DNA of 64,000 nucleotides from Rhizobium jaguaris (GTDB taxonomy: Bacteria; Pseudomonadota; Alphaproteobacteria; Rhizobiales; Rhizobiaceae). The notes beneath the pieces are model-generated. The model was not told the DNA's origin. It ran no database searches and saw only the letters and a list, made by a program, of their open reading frames with translations. Numbering within the stretch: the stretch's first letter is position 1; each line of letters opens with the position of its first letter. Where the stretch lies: contig NZ_CP032696.1 in the NCBI RefSeq assembly GCF_003627755.1, positions 124,001 to 188,000 on the forward strand. The letters are read 5' to 3'. Below are positions 10,839 to 19,089 of the stretch, piece after piece. Position numbers and translations under genes: made by a program.

Positions 10839-11864
10839 TTAAGTCGCCTTTTCTAACACGTGAATGTCTGAGCCGGCATTATCTGAAAGCACGTCGATCG
10901 GCACAAGCCCTGCCAAGTTCGCACATTCCCTGAAAAACGCTTCGGAAAAAGAAAACGAGTTCTTTAAATGCAGACGATCACCGCTTTTCAATGCGATGCT
11001 TTCTTCATTAAGATTAAATGATAAATCTCTATTTACGATAGCCGTATGTATTACTTGCATGAACTTGTCGTTACCCTTCATATCTGCTTCATACTCAAAG
11101 GCACTGGGATCAAAATTATCGTCGACGGGTAACTCTGCCTTCATTCGATAGAATACATTCAGCTGAAATTCAGGATGCGCTTCGTAGTAGGCTCTTGCGA
11201 CATCCCACCTCAGATCCGAGCCAATTGAGATTGCAAGCCAGCACCGCTTCGCGCTGTTCGATATTGTCTTCAGCGCCTGGACGACCGTCGTCACGGGAGG
11301 GGTTTCACTTATGCTGGCGGCGAGGTTTCCAAATGTCCGGCCAAACATGACGACAAATGCCGCTTCCTCATCGAAAAAAAAGCGCTGCCCAGAAAATATA
11401 TCGTCGCGAATGAATTCGATTTTCAAGCCGCAAGGAGCAGGCAATTGCTCAATGTCCCGAAGGAACTCGTTCGAGCGATCGACCAGTACGCAGCGTGAGG
11501 CCTTACCGCGCAATTCCGTTGCAAGGGGAAGGGTCTTCTGTTGGAATGCCCGCACTGTTCCGGGACCATACTCCAGAATTGACACCCCTTTTTGAGACCG
11601 CTCGTCTTGATGATGCCATCGGACATAGTCTCTCACTTTCTGCTGAAGTTCTTGCGCCAACTTGATCTCGGCATCCACCATATTGGCTGTCCCGGTGTCG
11701 AGCGCATTATTGATCCTCTGGGCCTCAGCCTTTGCCCACAACAACGAGCCACTCATCGAATTGCCGTCCCGGTCAAGTCCCGTGTGGTGAGCGTATTGCT
11801 CGGGACCTAGGTCTGGCGCATATTTTTGCCGAAACAGCTCCAAACTCGTTTCGAGAAAGCTCAC
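10839..11864 (-). CDS. EgtD-like SAM-dependent methyltransferase (histidine/amino-acid N-methyltransferase family)
   Basis: This 341-residue protein uses a GTG start with GAGGAG eight bases upstream. The SAM-binding motif ILEYGPGTV (about 97-104) and the later VVMFGRTFGNL segment resemble the EgtD/histidine-specific methyltransferase fold (E-x-G-x-G-T, then G-x-x-x-GN). EgtD makes hercynine; this protein is divergent and no EgtB or other ergothioneine gene is adjacent, so the substrate is open. It is transcribed away from the P450 gene, with a sigma-54 promoter and two NifA-type sites upstream. GC content is lower than in the neighbours (many AT-rich codons near the C-terminus), which hints at transfer. 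Confidence 0.7.
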   Translation of the reverse strand: MSFLETSLELFRQKYAPDLGPEQYAHHTGLDRDGNSMSGSLLWAKAEAQRINNALDTGTANMVDAEIKLAQELQQKVRDYVRWHHQDERSQKGVSILEYGPGTVRAFQQKTLPLATELRGKASRCVLVDRSNEFLRDIEQLPAPCGLKIEFIRDDIFSGQRFFFDEEAAFVVMFGRTFGNLAASISETPPVTTVVQALKTISNSAKRCWLAISIGSDLRWDVARAYYEAHPEFQLNVFYRMKAELPVDDNFDPSAFEYEADMKGNDKFMQVIHTAIVNRDLSFNLNEESIALKSGDRLHLKNSFSFSEAFFRECANLAGLVPIDVLSDNAGSDIHVLEKAT

Positions 11865-11929
11865 AATTGCTCTCCTCTCGCTGTGGTGATGGGATAATCG
11901 GCGGGCGAAACTTCGCGCAGGAAATTCAT
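11861..11929 (-). CDS. 22-codon ORF overlapping the methyltransferase start
   Basis: A 22-residue frame starts MNFLREVSPADY and ends TTARGEQL. Its TGA overlaps the GTG start of the methyltransferase (GTGA), so it could couple translation or encode a leader peptide. The frame is open for some 14 codons upstream of the ATG as well, and the ribosome site is weak (GTGAG). It may instead be the tail of a lost gene. No family is recognised. Confidence 0.3.
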   Translation of the reverse strand: MNFLREVSPADYPITTARGEQL

Positions 11930-12077
11930 CTCACTGAACAAGCATTGAGCGCCTAATTCGGGGCGACGGTCTCAAGCGCCTTCGCATTGTACGGTATTGG
12001 CGGCGGCTACCGGCGTGTTTGTCAGGCAGGTCCTTAGATGTTCTTCCTCCTTGGCCCGGCGGTCGGCGGCCGGTTAG

Positions 12078-12092
12078 GCATTATTCGGGCCA
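12078..12092 (-). promoter_or_regulatory. sigma-54 promoter of the EgtD-like methyltransferase
   Basis: On the minus strand it reads TGGCCCGAATAATGC, with GG and GC ten bases apart and a -24 half one base from consensus. The start of transcription would be near 12066, giving a leader of about 200 bases that contains the 22-codon ORF. Confidence 0.65.
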
Positions 12093-12154
12093 AACGAGAA
12101 CATCGTTTTAAAACAAGGAAGTGATACCAACGCAGCTTTTCCTGTGTCCGACAT

Positions 12155-12170
12155 TGTCGGAACCGGGACA
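12155..12170. promoter_or_regulatory. NifA upstream activator site 1 (TGT-N10-ACA)
   Basis: TGTCGGAACCGGGACA has the exact NifA spacing and lies about 70 bp upstream of the leftward -24 element. It could also serve the rightward P450 gene. Confidence 0.6.
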
Positions 12171-12233
12171 CCGCAACGTCACTGCGCATGGTCGTCCACC
12201 TCGGCGCCGTCGCAAGCCGCTTTCCGCCAGTTT

Positions 12234-12249
12234 TGTTAGATCCCCGACA
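12234..12249. promoter_or_regulatory. NifA upstream activator site 2 (TGT-N10-ACA)
   Basis: TGTTAGATCCCCGACA is a second exact match, about 150 bp upstream of the leftward promoter. It is also about 97 bp before a sigma-54-like sequence facing the P450 gene (TGGCATGAATATTGAA at 12337-12352, -12 GA instead of GC). Confidence 0.6.
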
Positions 12250-12672
12250 CTGGTGTTATTCAGTCATTCGGTTGCCTGGCTCACATTAACCAGTTGAAAA
12301 GAAATCGGAAAATTGCTGTGCGGCAGCCAAGGAAACTGGCATGAATATTGAATTCTCCTATGCAAGGCGTTTAGCGCTGCTGGCACGTTGGGTGGCCTGC
12401 CATAGAAGGGAACGCCCGATCGCCGCCGGCCAGTACGCCGAAAACTATTTTGGATACCAGCAAGGAGCCGCCGATGAAATCTCAAGCCGTGTGAAATCAT
12501 CCGGAAGCACGAACGATAGGCCGCGGACGGCTGAGAGCCGGAGGTGCCGTCGATCGATTATTTCGCGCTCTCGCGTTTCGATGGGTAGGTGAAGCGCGAC
12601 AAGGTGGCTTGTGCCGGCGAAAACATTACGGGCGGCAGCCTCGCAAGCCGCCAGTCCAGGAGAAAGCAAGTC

Positions 12673-13887
12673 GTGAATGACCATATCCCAGATCATGTCC
12701 CGCGCGAAATGGTGGGGGACTTCAGCTTGTTCACGTCGCCTGGCATGCAACGCATCCCCAATGGAGATCCTCATGAAGCCGTCGCTCGCGTCCATGCCGG
12801 GCCTCCGATCTTTTATTCACCCGACAATACCCGGGATGGTCGTGGCACCTGGCTCATCACCAGGGCCAAGGACCAACGCCAAGTGCTGCAGGACCCCGAG
12901 ACTTTTTCCAGCAACCGCAGTATTTTCGCCTCCGCGCTCGGTGACGACTGGCCGTTGATCCCACTGGAGCTCGATCCACCGGCCCATGGCGTCTTTCGCT
13001 CTCTGCTTAATCCCCTGTTCTCGCCAAAGCGAGTGATAGCGCTCGAACCGTCTATCCGTGCGCGAGCGATCACCCAAGTCGAAAAGATCTCCGCGTCGAG
13101 CAATAGCTGCGAGGTCATGAAGGATTTTGCCATCCCGTTCACAGTTGGCGTCTTTCTTCATTTCTTGGGACTGTCGGACGAGCGGCTCGACATGTTTGTC
13201 GGCTGGGCAAACAGGTTGCTCCACGGAGACAAGGCGCAACGATCGGCGGCGGCTCGAGCAATTCTGGAATTTATCGACGAACTTGCGGCCTTGCGCCGCA
13301 AAGAGCCGGCCGACGACTTCATGACCTTCATCGTGGAGGCAGAGATTGATAACCGTTCGCTGGCCGACAAGGAAGTCCGTGGCATCGGCGTGCTTTTGTT
13401 CGTCGCAGGTCTCGACACGGTCGCAGCCGCGTTGGGTTTCGACTTGGCCCATCTCGCGCGCAATCCAAAAGACCAGGAATTGTTGCGGAGTGAACCGGAG
13501 CGGATTGTACTGGCAACCGAAGAATTGCTGCGGGCCTATTCGACCGTGCAGATGATCCGCGTGGCAACAAAAGATGTCGACTTCGAAGGCGCGCCGATTC
13601 GCAAGGGGGACTATGTTTCCTGCGCCACGATGATTGCCAATCGTGATCCGGTGGAATTCGAAAATCCCAACACGATCGATCTGGCACGAGAGGACAACCG
13701 CCATACCGCCTTCGCCTGTGGCCCGCATCGTTGTCTTGGTTCACACCTTGCCCGGCGAGAAATCATCATCGCCCTGGAGGAATGGCTGTCGCGCATCCCT
13801 CATTTCCGTATCAAGGAAGGTACGGCCCCTATAACCTATGGCGGCCACGTGTTTGGAATCGAAAATCTAGTTTTGGACTGGTCCTAA
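12673..13887 (+). CDS. Cytochrome P450
   Basis: This P450 of about 404 residues is read from a GTG (VNDHIPDHVPREMV) preceded by AGGAG; the frame is open further upstream without family similarity. Class motifs are complete: I-helix AGLDT (FVAGLDTVAAALG), K-helix ExxR (EELLR), and haem loop FACGPHRCLGSH with the thiolate Cys. It is a soluble bacterial-type enzyme. A 3Fe-4S-type ferredoxin gene follows 33 bp downstream and is the likely electron donor. It may belong to the rhizobial symbiotic-plasmid CYP127 group, but that is from memory. Two NifA-type sites lie upstream between it and the divergent methyltransferase. Confidence 0.92.
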   Translation: MNDHIPDHVPREMVGDFSLFTSPGMQRIPNGDPHEAVARVHAGPPIFYSPDNTRDGRGTWLITRAKDQRQVLQDPETFSSNRSIFASALGDDWPLIPLELDPPAHGVFRSLLNPLFSPKRVIALEPSIRARAITQVEKISASSNSCEVMKDFAIPFTVGVFLHFLGLSDERLDMFVGWANRLLHGDKAQRSAAARAILEFIDELAALRRKEPADDFMTFIVEAEIDNRSLADKEVRGIGVLLFVAGLDTVAAALGFDLAHLARNPKDQELLRSEPERIVLATEELLRAYSTVQMIRVATKDVDFEGAPIRKGDYVSCATMIANRDPVEFENPNTIDLAREDNRHTAFACGPHRCLGSHLARREIIIALEEWLSRIPHFRIKEGTAPITYGGHVFGIENLVLDWS

Positions 13888-13920
13888 CGCAAGCACGGGG
13901 CGCAGATACGGGGGTGCCGC

Positions 13921-14145
13921 ATGCACATCATCGTCCGCAATGCCAAATGCCAGGGGCACGCTCGATGTTGGTCGCAAGCACCGGACATCTTCAAGTTGGA
14001 TGAGGATGGCTACATCCTGCCTGGTAATATCAATGTTGCTGAAAGAGACGAATTTCTCGCATTACGGGGTGCTCGATCCTGCCCCGAACGTGCGCTGGAA
14101 ATCGATCGCTCATCCGATCACATTACCAATGATGGGGTGAGCTGA
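13921..14145 (+). CDS. P450-type [3Fe-4S] ferredoxin
   Basis: This small 74-residue ferredoxin has cysteines at 10, 16 and 54 (CQGHARC then SCPERAL). The position of the missing fourth ligand is His13, the pattern of actinobacterial and rhizobial P450-partner ferredoxins with a 3Fe-4S cluster. DEDGYI sits between the clusters of cysteines as usual. It lies directly downstream of the P450 gene in the same operon and most likely passes it electrons. No ferredoxin reductase is seen nearby. Confidence 0.9.
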   Translation: MHIIVRNAKCQGHARCWSQAPDIFKLDEDGYILPGNINVAERDEFLALRGARSCPERALEIDRSSDHITNDGVS

Positions 14146-14246
14146 TGCTGGCGACTTACAGGAAAAAAGCAGATGGATCGATCGACGATTCAACACGTGT
14201 CAAACTCCGTTACCCGCTAACACCATAGGTCGATGTCGCTCAGGCT

Positions 14247-14262
14247 TGTCTGATGTGTGACA
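14247..14262. promoter_or_regulatory. NifA upstream activator site (TGT-N10-ACA)
   Basis: TGTCTGATGTGTGACA fits exactly and is about 72 bp upstream of the -24 element of the rightward sigma-54 promoter at 14326. Confidence 0.65.
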
Positions 14263-14325
14263 ATGGTAGACGGCCCTGTGAGCTGGTTCGACCGAGTTGC
14301 ATTGTAAAATAAAGGGTTTTTCCCA

Positions 14326-14341
14326 CGGCACGCATATTGCT
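14326..14341 (+). promoter_or_regulatory. sigma-54 promoter upstream of the porin gene
   Basis: CGGCACGCATATTGCT matches the consensus at all but the first base, with GG and GC ten bases apart. Transcription would begin near 14352, leaving a 300-base leader before the porin start. No other ORF of note lies between. Confidence 0.7.
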
Positions 14342-14601
14342 GTCAGTCATTTGCAGACGCTTCATCATCAAAGACAATTGAGCGCAGATGTCGAAATGTC
14401 AGCACAGTGTTGTTTGGCGAGGTCTTCTCCTGCAGTCAGATTTCCGGATGCAATGAAAGGATTATACCCTTGTCTCAAAAGAATAGTGAGGCCGAGATTA
14501 TCCCGTCTAGAAATATAAAATAGGCCCCGTGATTGATCAGTTATGGCAAAGAGTCGCTGGAATGCCATAACGATTTTCTTCCCGACGGCGATTTTAAGAC
14601 A

Positions 14602-14629
14602 CGCATCCTGGCGGCGCGTGAAGGATGCG
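14602..14629 (+). repeat. Inverted repeat in the porin leader
   Basis: CGCATCC and GGATGCG can pair around a 14-base loop, about 27 bases upstream of the porin start codon. It could act in the mRNA leader. No T-run follows, so it is not a typical terminator. Confidence 0.35.
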
Positions 14630-14655
14630 CGTTGACTTAAAACATCGGAGTTTCA

Positions 14656-15690
14656 GTGAATATCAGATCCTTACTTCTAGGCTCGATCGCATCACTTTCG
14701 GTCGCGCCCTCCGTATCCGCTGTTAATGGAGTCGTCGCTCTCGAGCCGGAACCGGTTGAATATGTCCATATCTGCGATTCATATGGCAAGGGTTATTTCT
14801 ATATCCCGGGAGCTGAAACCTGCATGCAGCTCGGCGGCATGGTCCGTACGCAGGCATCTTCGTACAACCCTTATGCCCCGGTCGAGCCGAGCGGCACCAC
14901 CTGGCTGACGCGAAGCGAGCTCTATATCAACGCGACGACAGACACCGAATTTGGTCCGCTGAAGACGACGACGACTCTGCGGTTCGACTATACGGACGAC
15001 AGCAATACGATGGGTGCTGACCTGCCCGTGGCGCATATCTCGCTCGGCGGTTTCCTCATCGGCCGCGCCGGCTCACAATATAATGATTGGATCGGCTACG
15101 CCGGCAATGTCATCAATCCGGATGTGATCGGCAACGGCCCCATTAAATTGAACCAGCTTTCATATTTTTATGACGGTGGCAACGGCATCTTCGGCGTCGT
15201 CTCGATTGAAGACAGTCTTTCGACGAACCTTAACCCCAACAGTGCAGATCATTATGCGCCGGACCCCGTGGTGGGTCTTGGCTACAAGGTCGGTCCTTGG
15301 TCGCTAAGAGTTGTCGGCGGTTATGATTCCGTTGTGGAGGAAGGAGCAATCAAGGCTCGTGTCGATGCTGATTTCGGCCTACTCGGTGCATTTCTCATGG
15401 GGGCTTGGAATACAGACGGCAGCAAGATCAACAAATTTGCGAACGGTGACGTGACCGGAAGCACCGGCGATTGGGCCCTCTGGACCGGCAGCACCGTCAA
15501 GATCAACGATAGGCTAAGCTGGAACACGCAGTTCGCCTACGCCGACAACAAGACGTTCCAAGCTGCGTCGAATGTCGAATGGTTTGTAACCAGAGATCTG
15601 AAGATCGAGCCGGAAGTATCCTACGTGAACTACGACAGGATCAATGTGGACAGTTGGGCCGGCGCGCTTCGCGTTCAGCGATCATTTTAA
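14656..15690 (+). CDS. Alphaproteobacterial outer-membrane porin
   Basis: This 344-residue porin of the RopA/porin-2 type uses a GTG start (MNIRSLLLGS). A signal peptide ends around SVSA (about residue 22). The N-terminal conserved YVHICDSYGKGYFYIPG and CMQLGGMVR segments hold the paired cysteines typical of rhizobial porins. The remainder alternates in beta-strand pattern and ends in the C-terminal Phe (VQRSF) needed for outer-membrane assembly. It sits downstream of a sigma-54/NifA-type promoter, which would make it a nodule-specific porin, unlike housekeeping RopA proteins. No lesion is seen. Confidence 0.9.
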   Translation: MNIRSLLLGSIASLSVAPSVSAVNGVVALEPEPVEYVHICDSYGKGYFYIPGAETCMQLGGMVRTQASSYNPYAPVEPSGTTWLTRSELYINATTDTEFGPLKTTTTLRFDYTDDSNTMGADLPVAHISLGGFLIGRAGSQYNDWIGYAGNVINPDVIGNGPIKLNQLSYFYDGGNGIFGVVSIEDSLSTNLNPNSADHYAPDPVVGLGYKVGPWSLRVVGGYDSVVEEGAIKARVDADFGLLGAFLMGAWNTDGSKINKFANGDVTGSTGDWALWTGSTVKINDRLSWNTQFAYADNKTFQAASNVEWFVTRDLKIEPEVSYVNYDRINVDSWAGALRVQRSF

Positions 15691-16052
15691 ATTTGGTCAG
15701 AAAAAGCGGGCGGGAAAGACAGATAACGTCCTGGTGAGCAAAGCGAGAGGCACGCGCCGCACCAAAGCATTGGACCCAATCCGATGCAGCGGATGATGAG
15801 TGCCGCCAAATCGAAATGACACAAAACAGGCTGCGTGCGGCCAATCTATCCGCGTCGGATCCGCGTTGCCTGCACGCTTTGAGTTTGACCGCAACGCCGC
15901 GTCCGGATTGCTGAAAACGCTTTTCCGCTATTTGTCTTGCAAATCGATTTGCCGATCGCCTTCGCATCATAGCGCCGGAACTAAGAGCCATTCGCTTCAA
16001 CGAGCCCTTATGATCGATTTTCGAACCTATTGCGCACCTGCTGCTTGGCGGG
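15691..16052. other. Intergenic region, nothing recognised
   Basis: This 362-bp region lies between the convergent porin and HemN-like genes. No gene, clear terminator or repeat was recognised; the short frames in it are arginine- and serine-rich and overlap one another. Confidence 0.4.
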
Positions 16053-17393
16053 TCAGAGGGGGGAGCGGTCAAGATAAGAGTCGAATGCAGCGGCCACAGC
16101 GCGAAGCGCGAAGCGACCCTCTTGCCGTACACGGATGAAACCATTGTCGATGTCCAATATCCCGTTCTCGGCAAGCGTGTCCAACCGCTCACTCAGCAAA
16201 TCGATCGGGTCAAATCCGTGATCGGTGCAGATCGCTGGCACGTTTGCCTCCAAGTTGCACATGAGGTGCTCGATGATTGCGCTCCGTACTCCATCTTCGC
16301 CGCTAAGACGATAGCCCCGTGACGTCGCTAAGCGGCCGGCCGCAATGTGTCGGTTATAAACGCTTTGGGTAAGTTCGTTTTGGACATAACCTTCGCCCAA
16401 ACGACCGATGGCCGACGCGCCGAGGCCGATCACAGTTTGGCATGTATCGGCCGAGTAACCCAAGGAATTGCGCCGCAGGCGGCCGGTTTTCTGCGCCAGC
16501 GCAAGCTCATCATCCGGCAAAGCGAAATGATCGAGTCCGATTTGGAGATAGCCGGCGGCAACCAAGGTATCGGCTATCACCGAGGCCTGCTCAGCGCGGG
16601 CAGTGATATCCGGTAGCGCTTCTTTCTCAATCAAGCGCTGATTTTTTCGATAAGATGGGACGTGCGCATAGCCGAAAACTGCGAGCCGGTCGGGGCGCAT
16701 TGCAACTGCGAGCGCGGCGCTCTGGACACAGGATTGCAGTGTTTGACGCGGCAGACCAAACATCAGGTCGAAATTGATGCGGCTTACTCCATGCAGGCGC
16801 AGGGTTTTGACGGCAGCCATCACTTGCGTCTCACTCTGGACCCGGTTGATGGCTTTTTGGACAATGGGATCGAAGCTCTGCACGCCGACGCTTGCGCGCT
16901 TCACACCGGCCACTTCCAGAGCGTCGGCCATCTCGCTCGTGAAGGTGCGTGGGTCGACCTCGATAGCGATGGTAGCCGCATTCTTGAACGCGAAGCGGCC
17001 GCGCAGGAGTTCCATCAGGGACAGGAACTCCGCTGGCGGCATAATGGTCGGGGATCCACCACCGAAGTGCACGTCGCTCACAGGAAGTGTCTGCGGTACT
17101 TGCTCCGCGACCAAACGGATCTCCTCACGCAGCGTTGCCAGATAATTGAGGATCAATGCATCTTGACGAGTGATGCTGGTCGGAAAGCCACAATACCAGC
17201 ACATCGATCGGCAGAATGGAATGTGAAGATAGAGCGAAATGGCGTCATCAGGTGGCAGGTTCCTCAGCCATTCTTCACAAGTCTTGGCGCCGATTGCCGA
17301 AGAAAACTCCTGTATCGTTGGGTAGATCGTATACCAGGGCAAAGAGGCCTTGCCATACTTTTGCTGGATGAGAATCGATGGCGCTAGCGGCAA
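16053..17393 (-). CDS. HemN-family radical SAM protein, divergent paralogue
   Basis: This 446-residue protein is collinear with coproporphyrinogen III dehydrogenase HemN over its whole length (compare the second copy at 55182-56534). The radical SAM cysteines are CRSMCWYC (61, 65, 68) and the SAM-binding GGGSPT follows. The fourth conserved cysteine of HemN (CxxxCxxCxC) is replaced by Phe70, as in HemW proteins, so classical activity is uncertain. It lies alone between the porin and the SnoaL-like gene. No good FixK box was found: TTCCTTTCGATCAA at 17443-17456 lacks one half-site. Confidence 0.8.
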   Translation of the reverse strand: MPLAPSILIQQKYGKASLPWYTIYPTIQEFSSAIGAKTCEEWLRNLPPDDAISLYLHIPFCRSMCWYCGFPTSITRQDALILNYLATLREEIRLVAEQVPQTLPVSDVHFGGGSPTIMPPAEFLSLMELLRGRFAFKNAATIAIEVDPRTFTSEMADALEVAGVKRASVGVQSFDPIVQKAINRVQSETQVMAAVKTLRLHGVSRINFDLMFGLPRQTLQSCVQSAALAVAMRPDRLAVFGYAHVPSYRKNQRLIEKEALPDITARAEQASVIADTLVAAGYLQIGLDHFALPDDELALAQKTGRLRRNSLGYSADTCQTVIGLGASAIGRLGEGYVQNELTQSVYNRHIAAGRLATSRGYRLSGEDGVRSAIIEHLMCNLEANVPAICTDHGFDPIDLLSERLDTLAENGILDIDNGFIRVRQEGRFALRAVAAAFDSYLDRSPL

Positions 17394-17881
17394 TTACTTT
17401 CACCTCCGGCCCAGCTTGCCATATCCAGATCTCATGCGTCGTCTTCCTTTCGATCAAATGGGATTCCGCGCCGATAGAAAGCGTTTTTCGCCACTAGGCA
17501 TCATGATTTCGGTTTTCCGACCGCCAATCGACAATTCCCGCCGCCTTTAGCCCGCAAAGGTCATGCCAATTGCGTTGAAGCTCTGGGAGCTAGGGATCAT
17601 CGAAGTCGCAAGAGGAGCTGTTCCACTCTGGATGCCAAAAGACGATTGCACGCAATGACAGTCATGGCGGCATTGCGACGGCGACGATAGATATGCCTTG
17701 ACCCTATCGGCCGGTTTCAAGCTAACGTTCTAGGCCATGATGACGAATTGGCGAATTTCGATTTCCAAGACGGAGCAAATCAGACAAGTGATGGTTGATG
17801 AAGGTTCTGGCCTGGAATGATGTGCTGGTTTCACCGAATGTGCGGCCGCGCTCGCTTTGCCAGCACGTGCTATCGCCACTC
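17394..17881. other. Intergenic region, nothing certain
   Basis: This 488-bp stretch lies between the HemN-like start and the 3' end of the SnoaL-like gene. Only short overlapping frames without family similarity are present, and no promoter motif of good quality was recognised. Confidence 0.35.
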
Positions 17882-18334
17882 TTACCTCTCAGGCATCATC
17901 GAGGAGTGATGGGCTGTGATTAGCCATTTTCCGTCCATGAATTCATACGTATAGGTGTAACGCGCGGGAACTTTGGTGCCATCGGCGAATGTAAAGGTAT
18001 ACGTGCCACTGTCCGTTGCCGTGTTACAGCCGACCCTAATCACCCGGAGGTCGATCGATCCTTGCGGCTGCTTTTCGAGGAAATGGTCAAAGTAAGCGAC
18101 TCTCTGCTCGTGCGTCAGGCGCGGCGTGTTCGACAGCGTCGGCAGGAGGATCGCATTCTCCGCATAGTTCGCGGCGACCTTTTCGGAATCTCGCGTTCTG
18201 AGCGACGCGTTCCAGCGGTCGAACAATTTGGCTACCTGCTGGTCGGTGATCGGTGCGCAGTTTACGCTGCCAGCGTCAGCTTGCTGCAATGAGAGAGTGG
18301 AAAGTACCGCCGCGGTGGCAAGTATAAGACGCAT
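17882..18334 (-). CDS. Secreted SnoaL-like (NTF2-fold) protein
   Basis: This 150-residue protein has a signal peptide MRLILATAAVLSTLSLQQADA and then a SnoaL/DUF4440-type domain: an amphipathic VAKLFDRWNASLRTRD helix, VAANYAENAILLPT, and a strand-rich C-terminal half ending WLITAHHSSMMPER. The conserved Trp and His residues near the end line the pocket in such folds. Function is unknown, with no catalytic assignment possible. It is read leftwards and lies about 420 bp downstream of a leftward nod box, so flavonoid/NodD control is plausible. Confidence 0.75.
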   Translation of the reverse strand: MRLILATAAVLSTLSLQQADAGSVNCAPITDQQVAKLFDRWNASLRTRDSEKVAANYAENAILLPTLSNTPRLTHEQRVAYFDHFLEKQPQGSIDLRVIRVGCNTATDSGTYTFTFADGTKVPARYTYTYEFMDGKWLITAHHSSMMPER

Positions 18335-18352
18335 GTGTCATCTCCGGTTCTG

Positions 18353-18601
18353 TTACGGGATCGGTTGAGTGACCCTCAAGGCCACTTTCTCTGGGGCTGG
18401 AGGCCTCGTTGGTATCACCAAGATCGACATGCCAACCGATGAATTTGCTTCAGCGAGCTGCACGAAAAATCCTTCGAACATAACCAAGGACACCGCCCAA
18501 TCCTCGGCTGGCCCTCCACGCTGGGGGACGCCGTATTTCCATTGCCGCAAGCAAGTGGCACTCGCCAGGATTGGTGAAAGACAGAGGCAGGCGGCGATCA
18601 C
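18353..18601 (-). CDS. Small hypothetical secreted-like protein, uncertain
   Basis: This 82-codon frame uses a GTG start whose N-terminus looks like a short export signal (IAACLCLSPILASATC). The ribosome site is poor and an in-frame stop lies close upstream. It falls between the leftward nod box and the SnoaL-like gene, 18 bp from the latter. No family is recognised, and it could be a fragment of a longer gene. Confidence 0.3.
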   Translation of the reverse strand: MIAACLCLSPILASATCLRQWKYGVPQRGGPAEDWAVSLVMFEGFFVQLAEANSSVGMSILVIPTRPPAPEKVALRVTQPIP

Positions 18602-18753
18602 CAGGTGATTTAATGTAGCCTAGTCGGACCCTTTCAGCACCACATTCCAGAGCGGGGCCTCTTGACCCATTTTGATCCTTTCCCGTAGCACCCGTGTGCC
18701 CTCGACGGCCTGATCTTCGTCAATTGATGGCTCGTCTAATGCAGCGCGACAAT

Positions 18754-18801
18754 CAATTCGCAAAATCGATTGTTTGGATAACATGCATCCACGCGATCAA
18801 T
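18754..18801 (-). promoter_or_regulatory. nod box (NodD-binding promoter element), leftward
   Basis: On the minus strand the conserved core reads CGTGGATG, six bases, then ATCCAAACAATCGATTTTGC, an excellent fit to the rhizobial nod box (GATG-N6-ATC-N-AAACAATC-N-ATTTTACCAAT). It points towards the small frame at 18353 and the SnoaL-like gene. No nod gene follows, so those genes are new nod-box candidates. Confidence 0.75.
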
Positions 18802-18976
18802 TTGGATTCAAGCCCCCTTGGGCCACCGTTCAGGGTTTGCTAATCGGCCAAGCCGACGATCGCGGCCACATCTCAGCAAACTGAATTTTGGGGCTCGTTT
18901 CGCCCGATGGAGCTCTTCACGACAAGTGGCGGCAAATTCAAAAATTTTTGCTGCAGAACAAGGTGCGTGGGAATGC

Positions 18977-19025
18977 ATCGGTGACGTGGATGCCAATCAA
19001 TCGAAACAATCAATTATGCCCAATG
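18977..19025 (+). promoter_or_regulatory. nod box, rightward, one-base spacing change
   Basis: CGTGGATG is followed after seven bases (usually six) by ATCGAAACAATCAATTATGC, then CCAATG. The match to the core is strong apart from the extra base and ATTATGC for ATTTTAC. It faces a short RTX-like frame beginning at 19090. Together with the leftward box it forms a divergent pair about 180 bp apart. Confidence 0.6.
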
Positions 19026-19089
19026 TCCGATGAGAAAAATGTAGACGTCACGCGGCGTTTGTAGTGCTGCATCACCAGGAGCATTTGCG

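Noticed and set aside
11732..11956. Plus-strand ORF inside the methyltransferase region
   Set aside because: It is a shadow of the minus-strand gene and its leader.
12337..12352. sigma-54 promoter for the P450 gene
   Set aside because: The nearly invariant -12 GC is GA, so it is mentioned only as a possible decayed element.
17443..17456. FixK-like box (TTCCTTTCGATCAA) upstream of the HemN paralogue at 16053
   Set aside because: Only one half-site matches (TTC instead of TTG), the distance to the start differs from the other boxes, and no -10 hexamer was seen.
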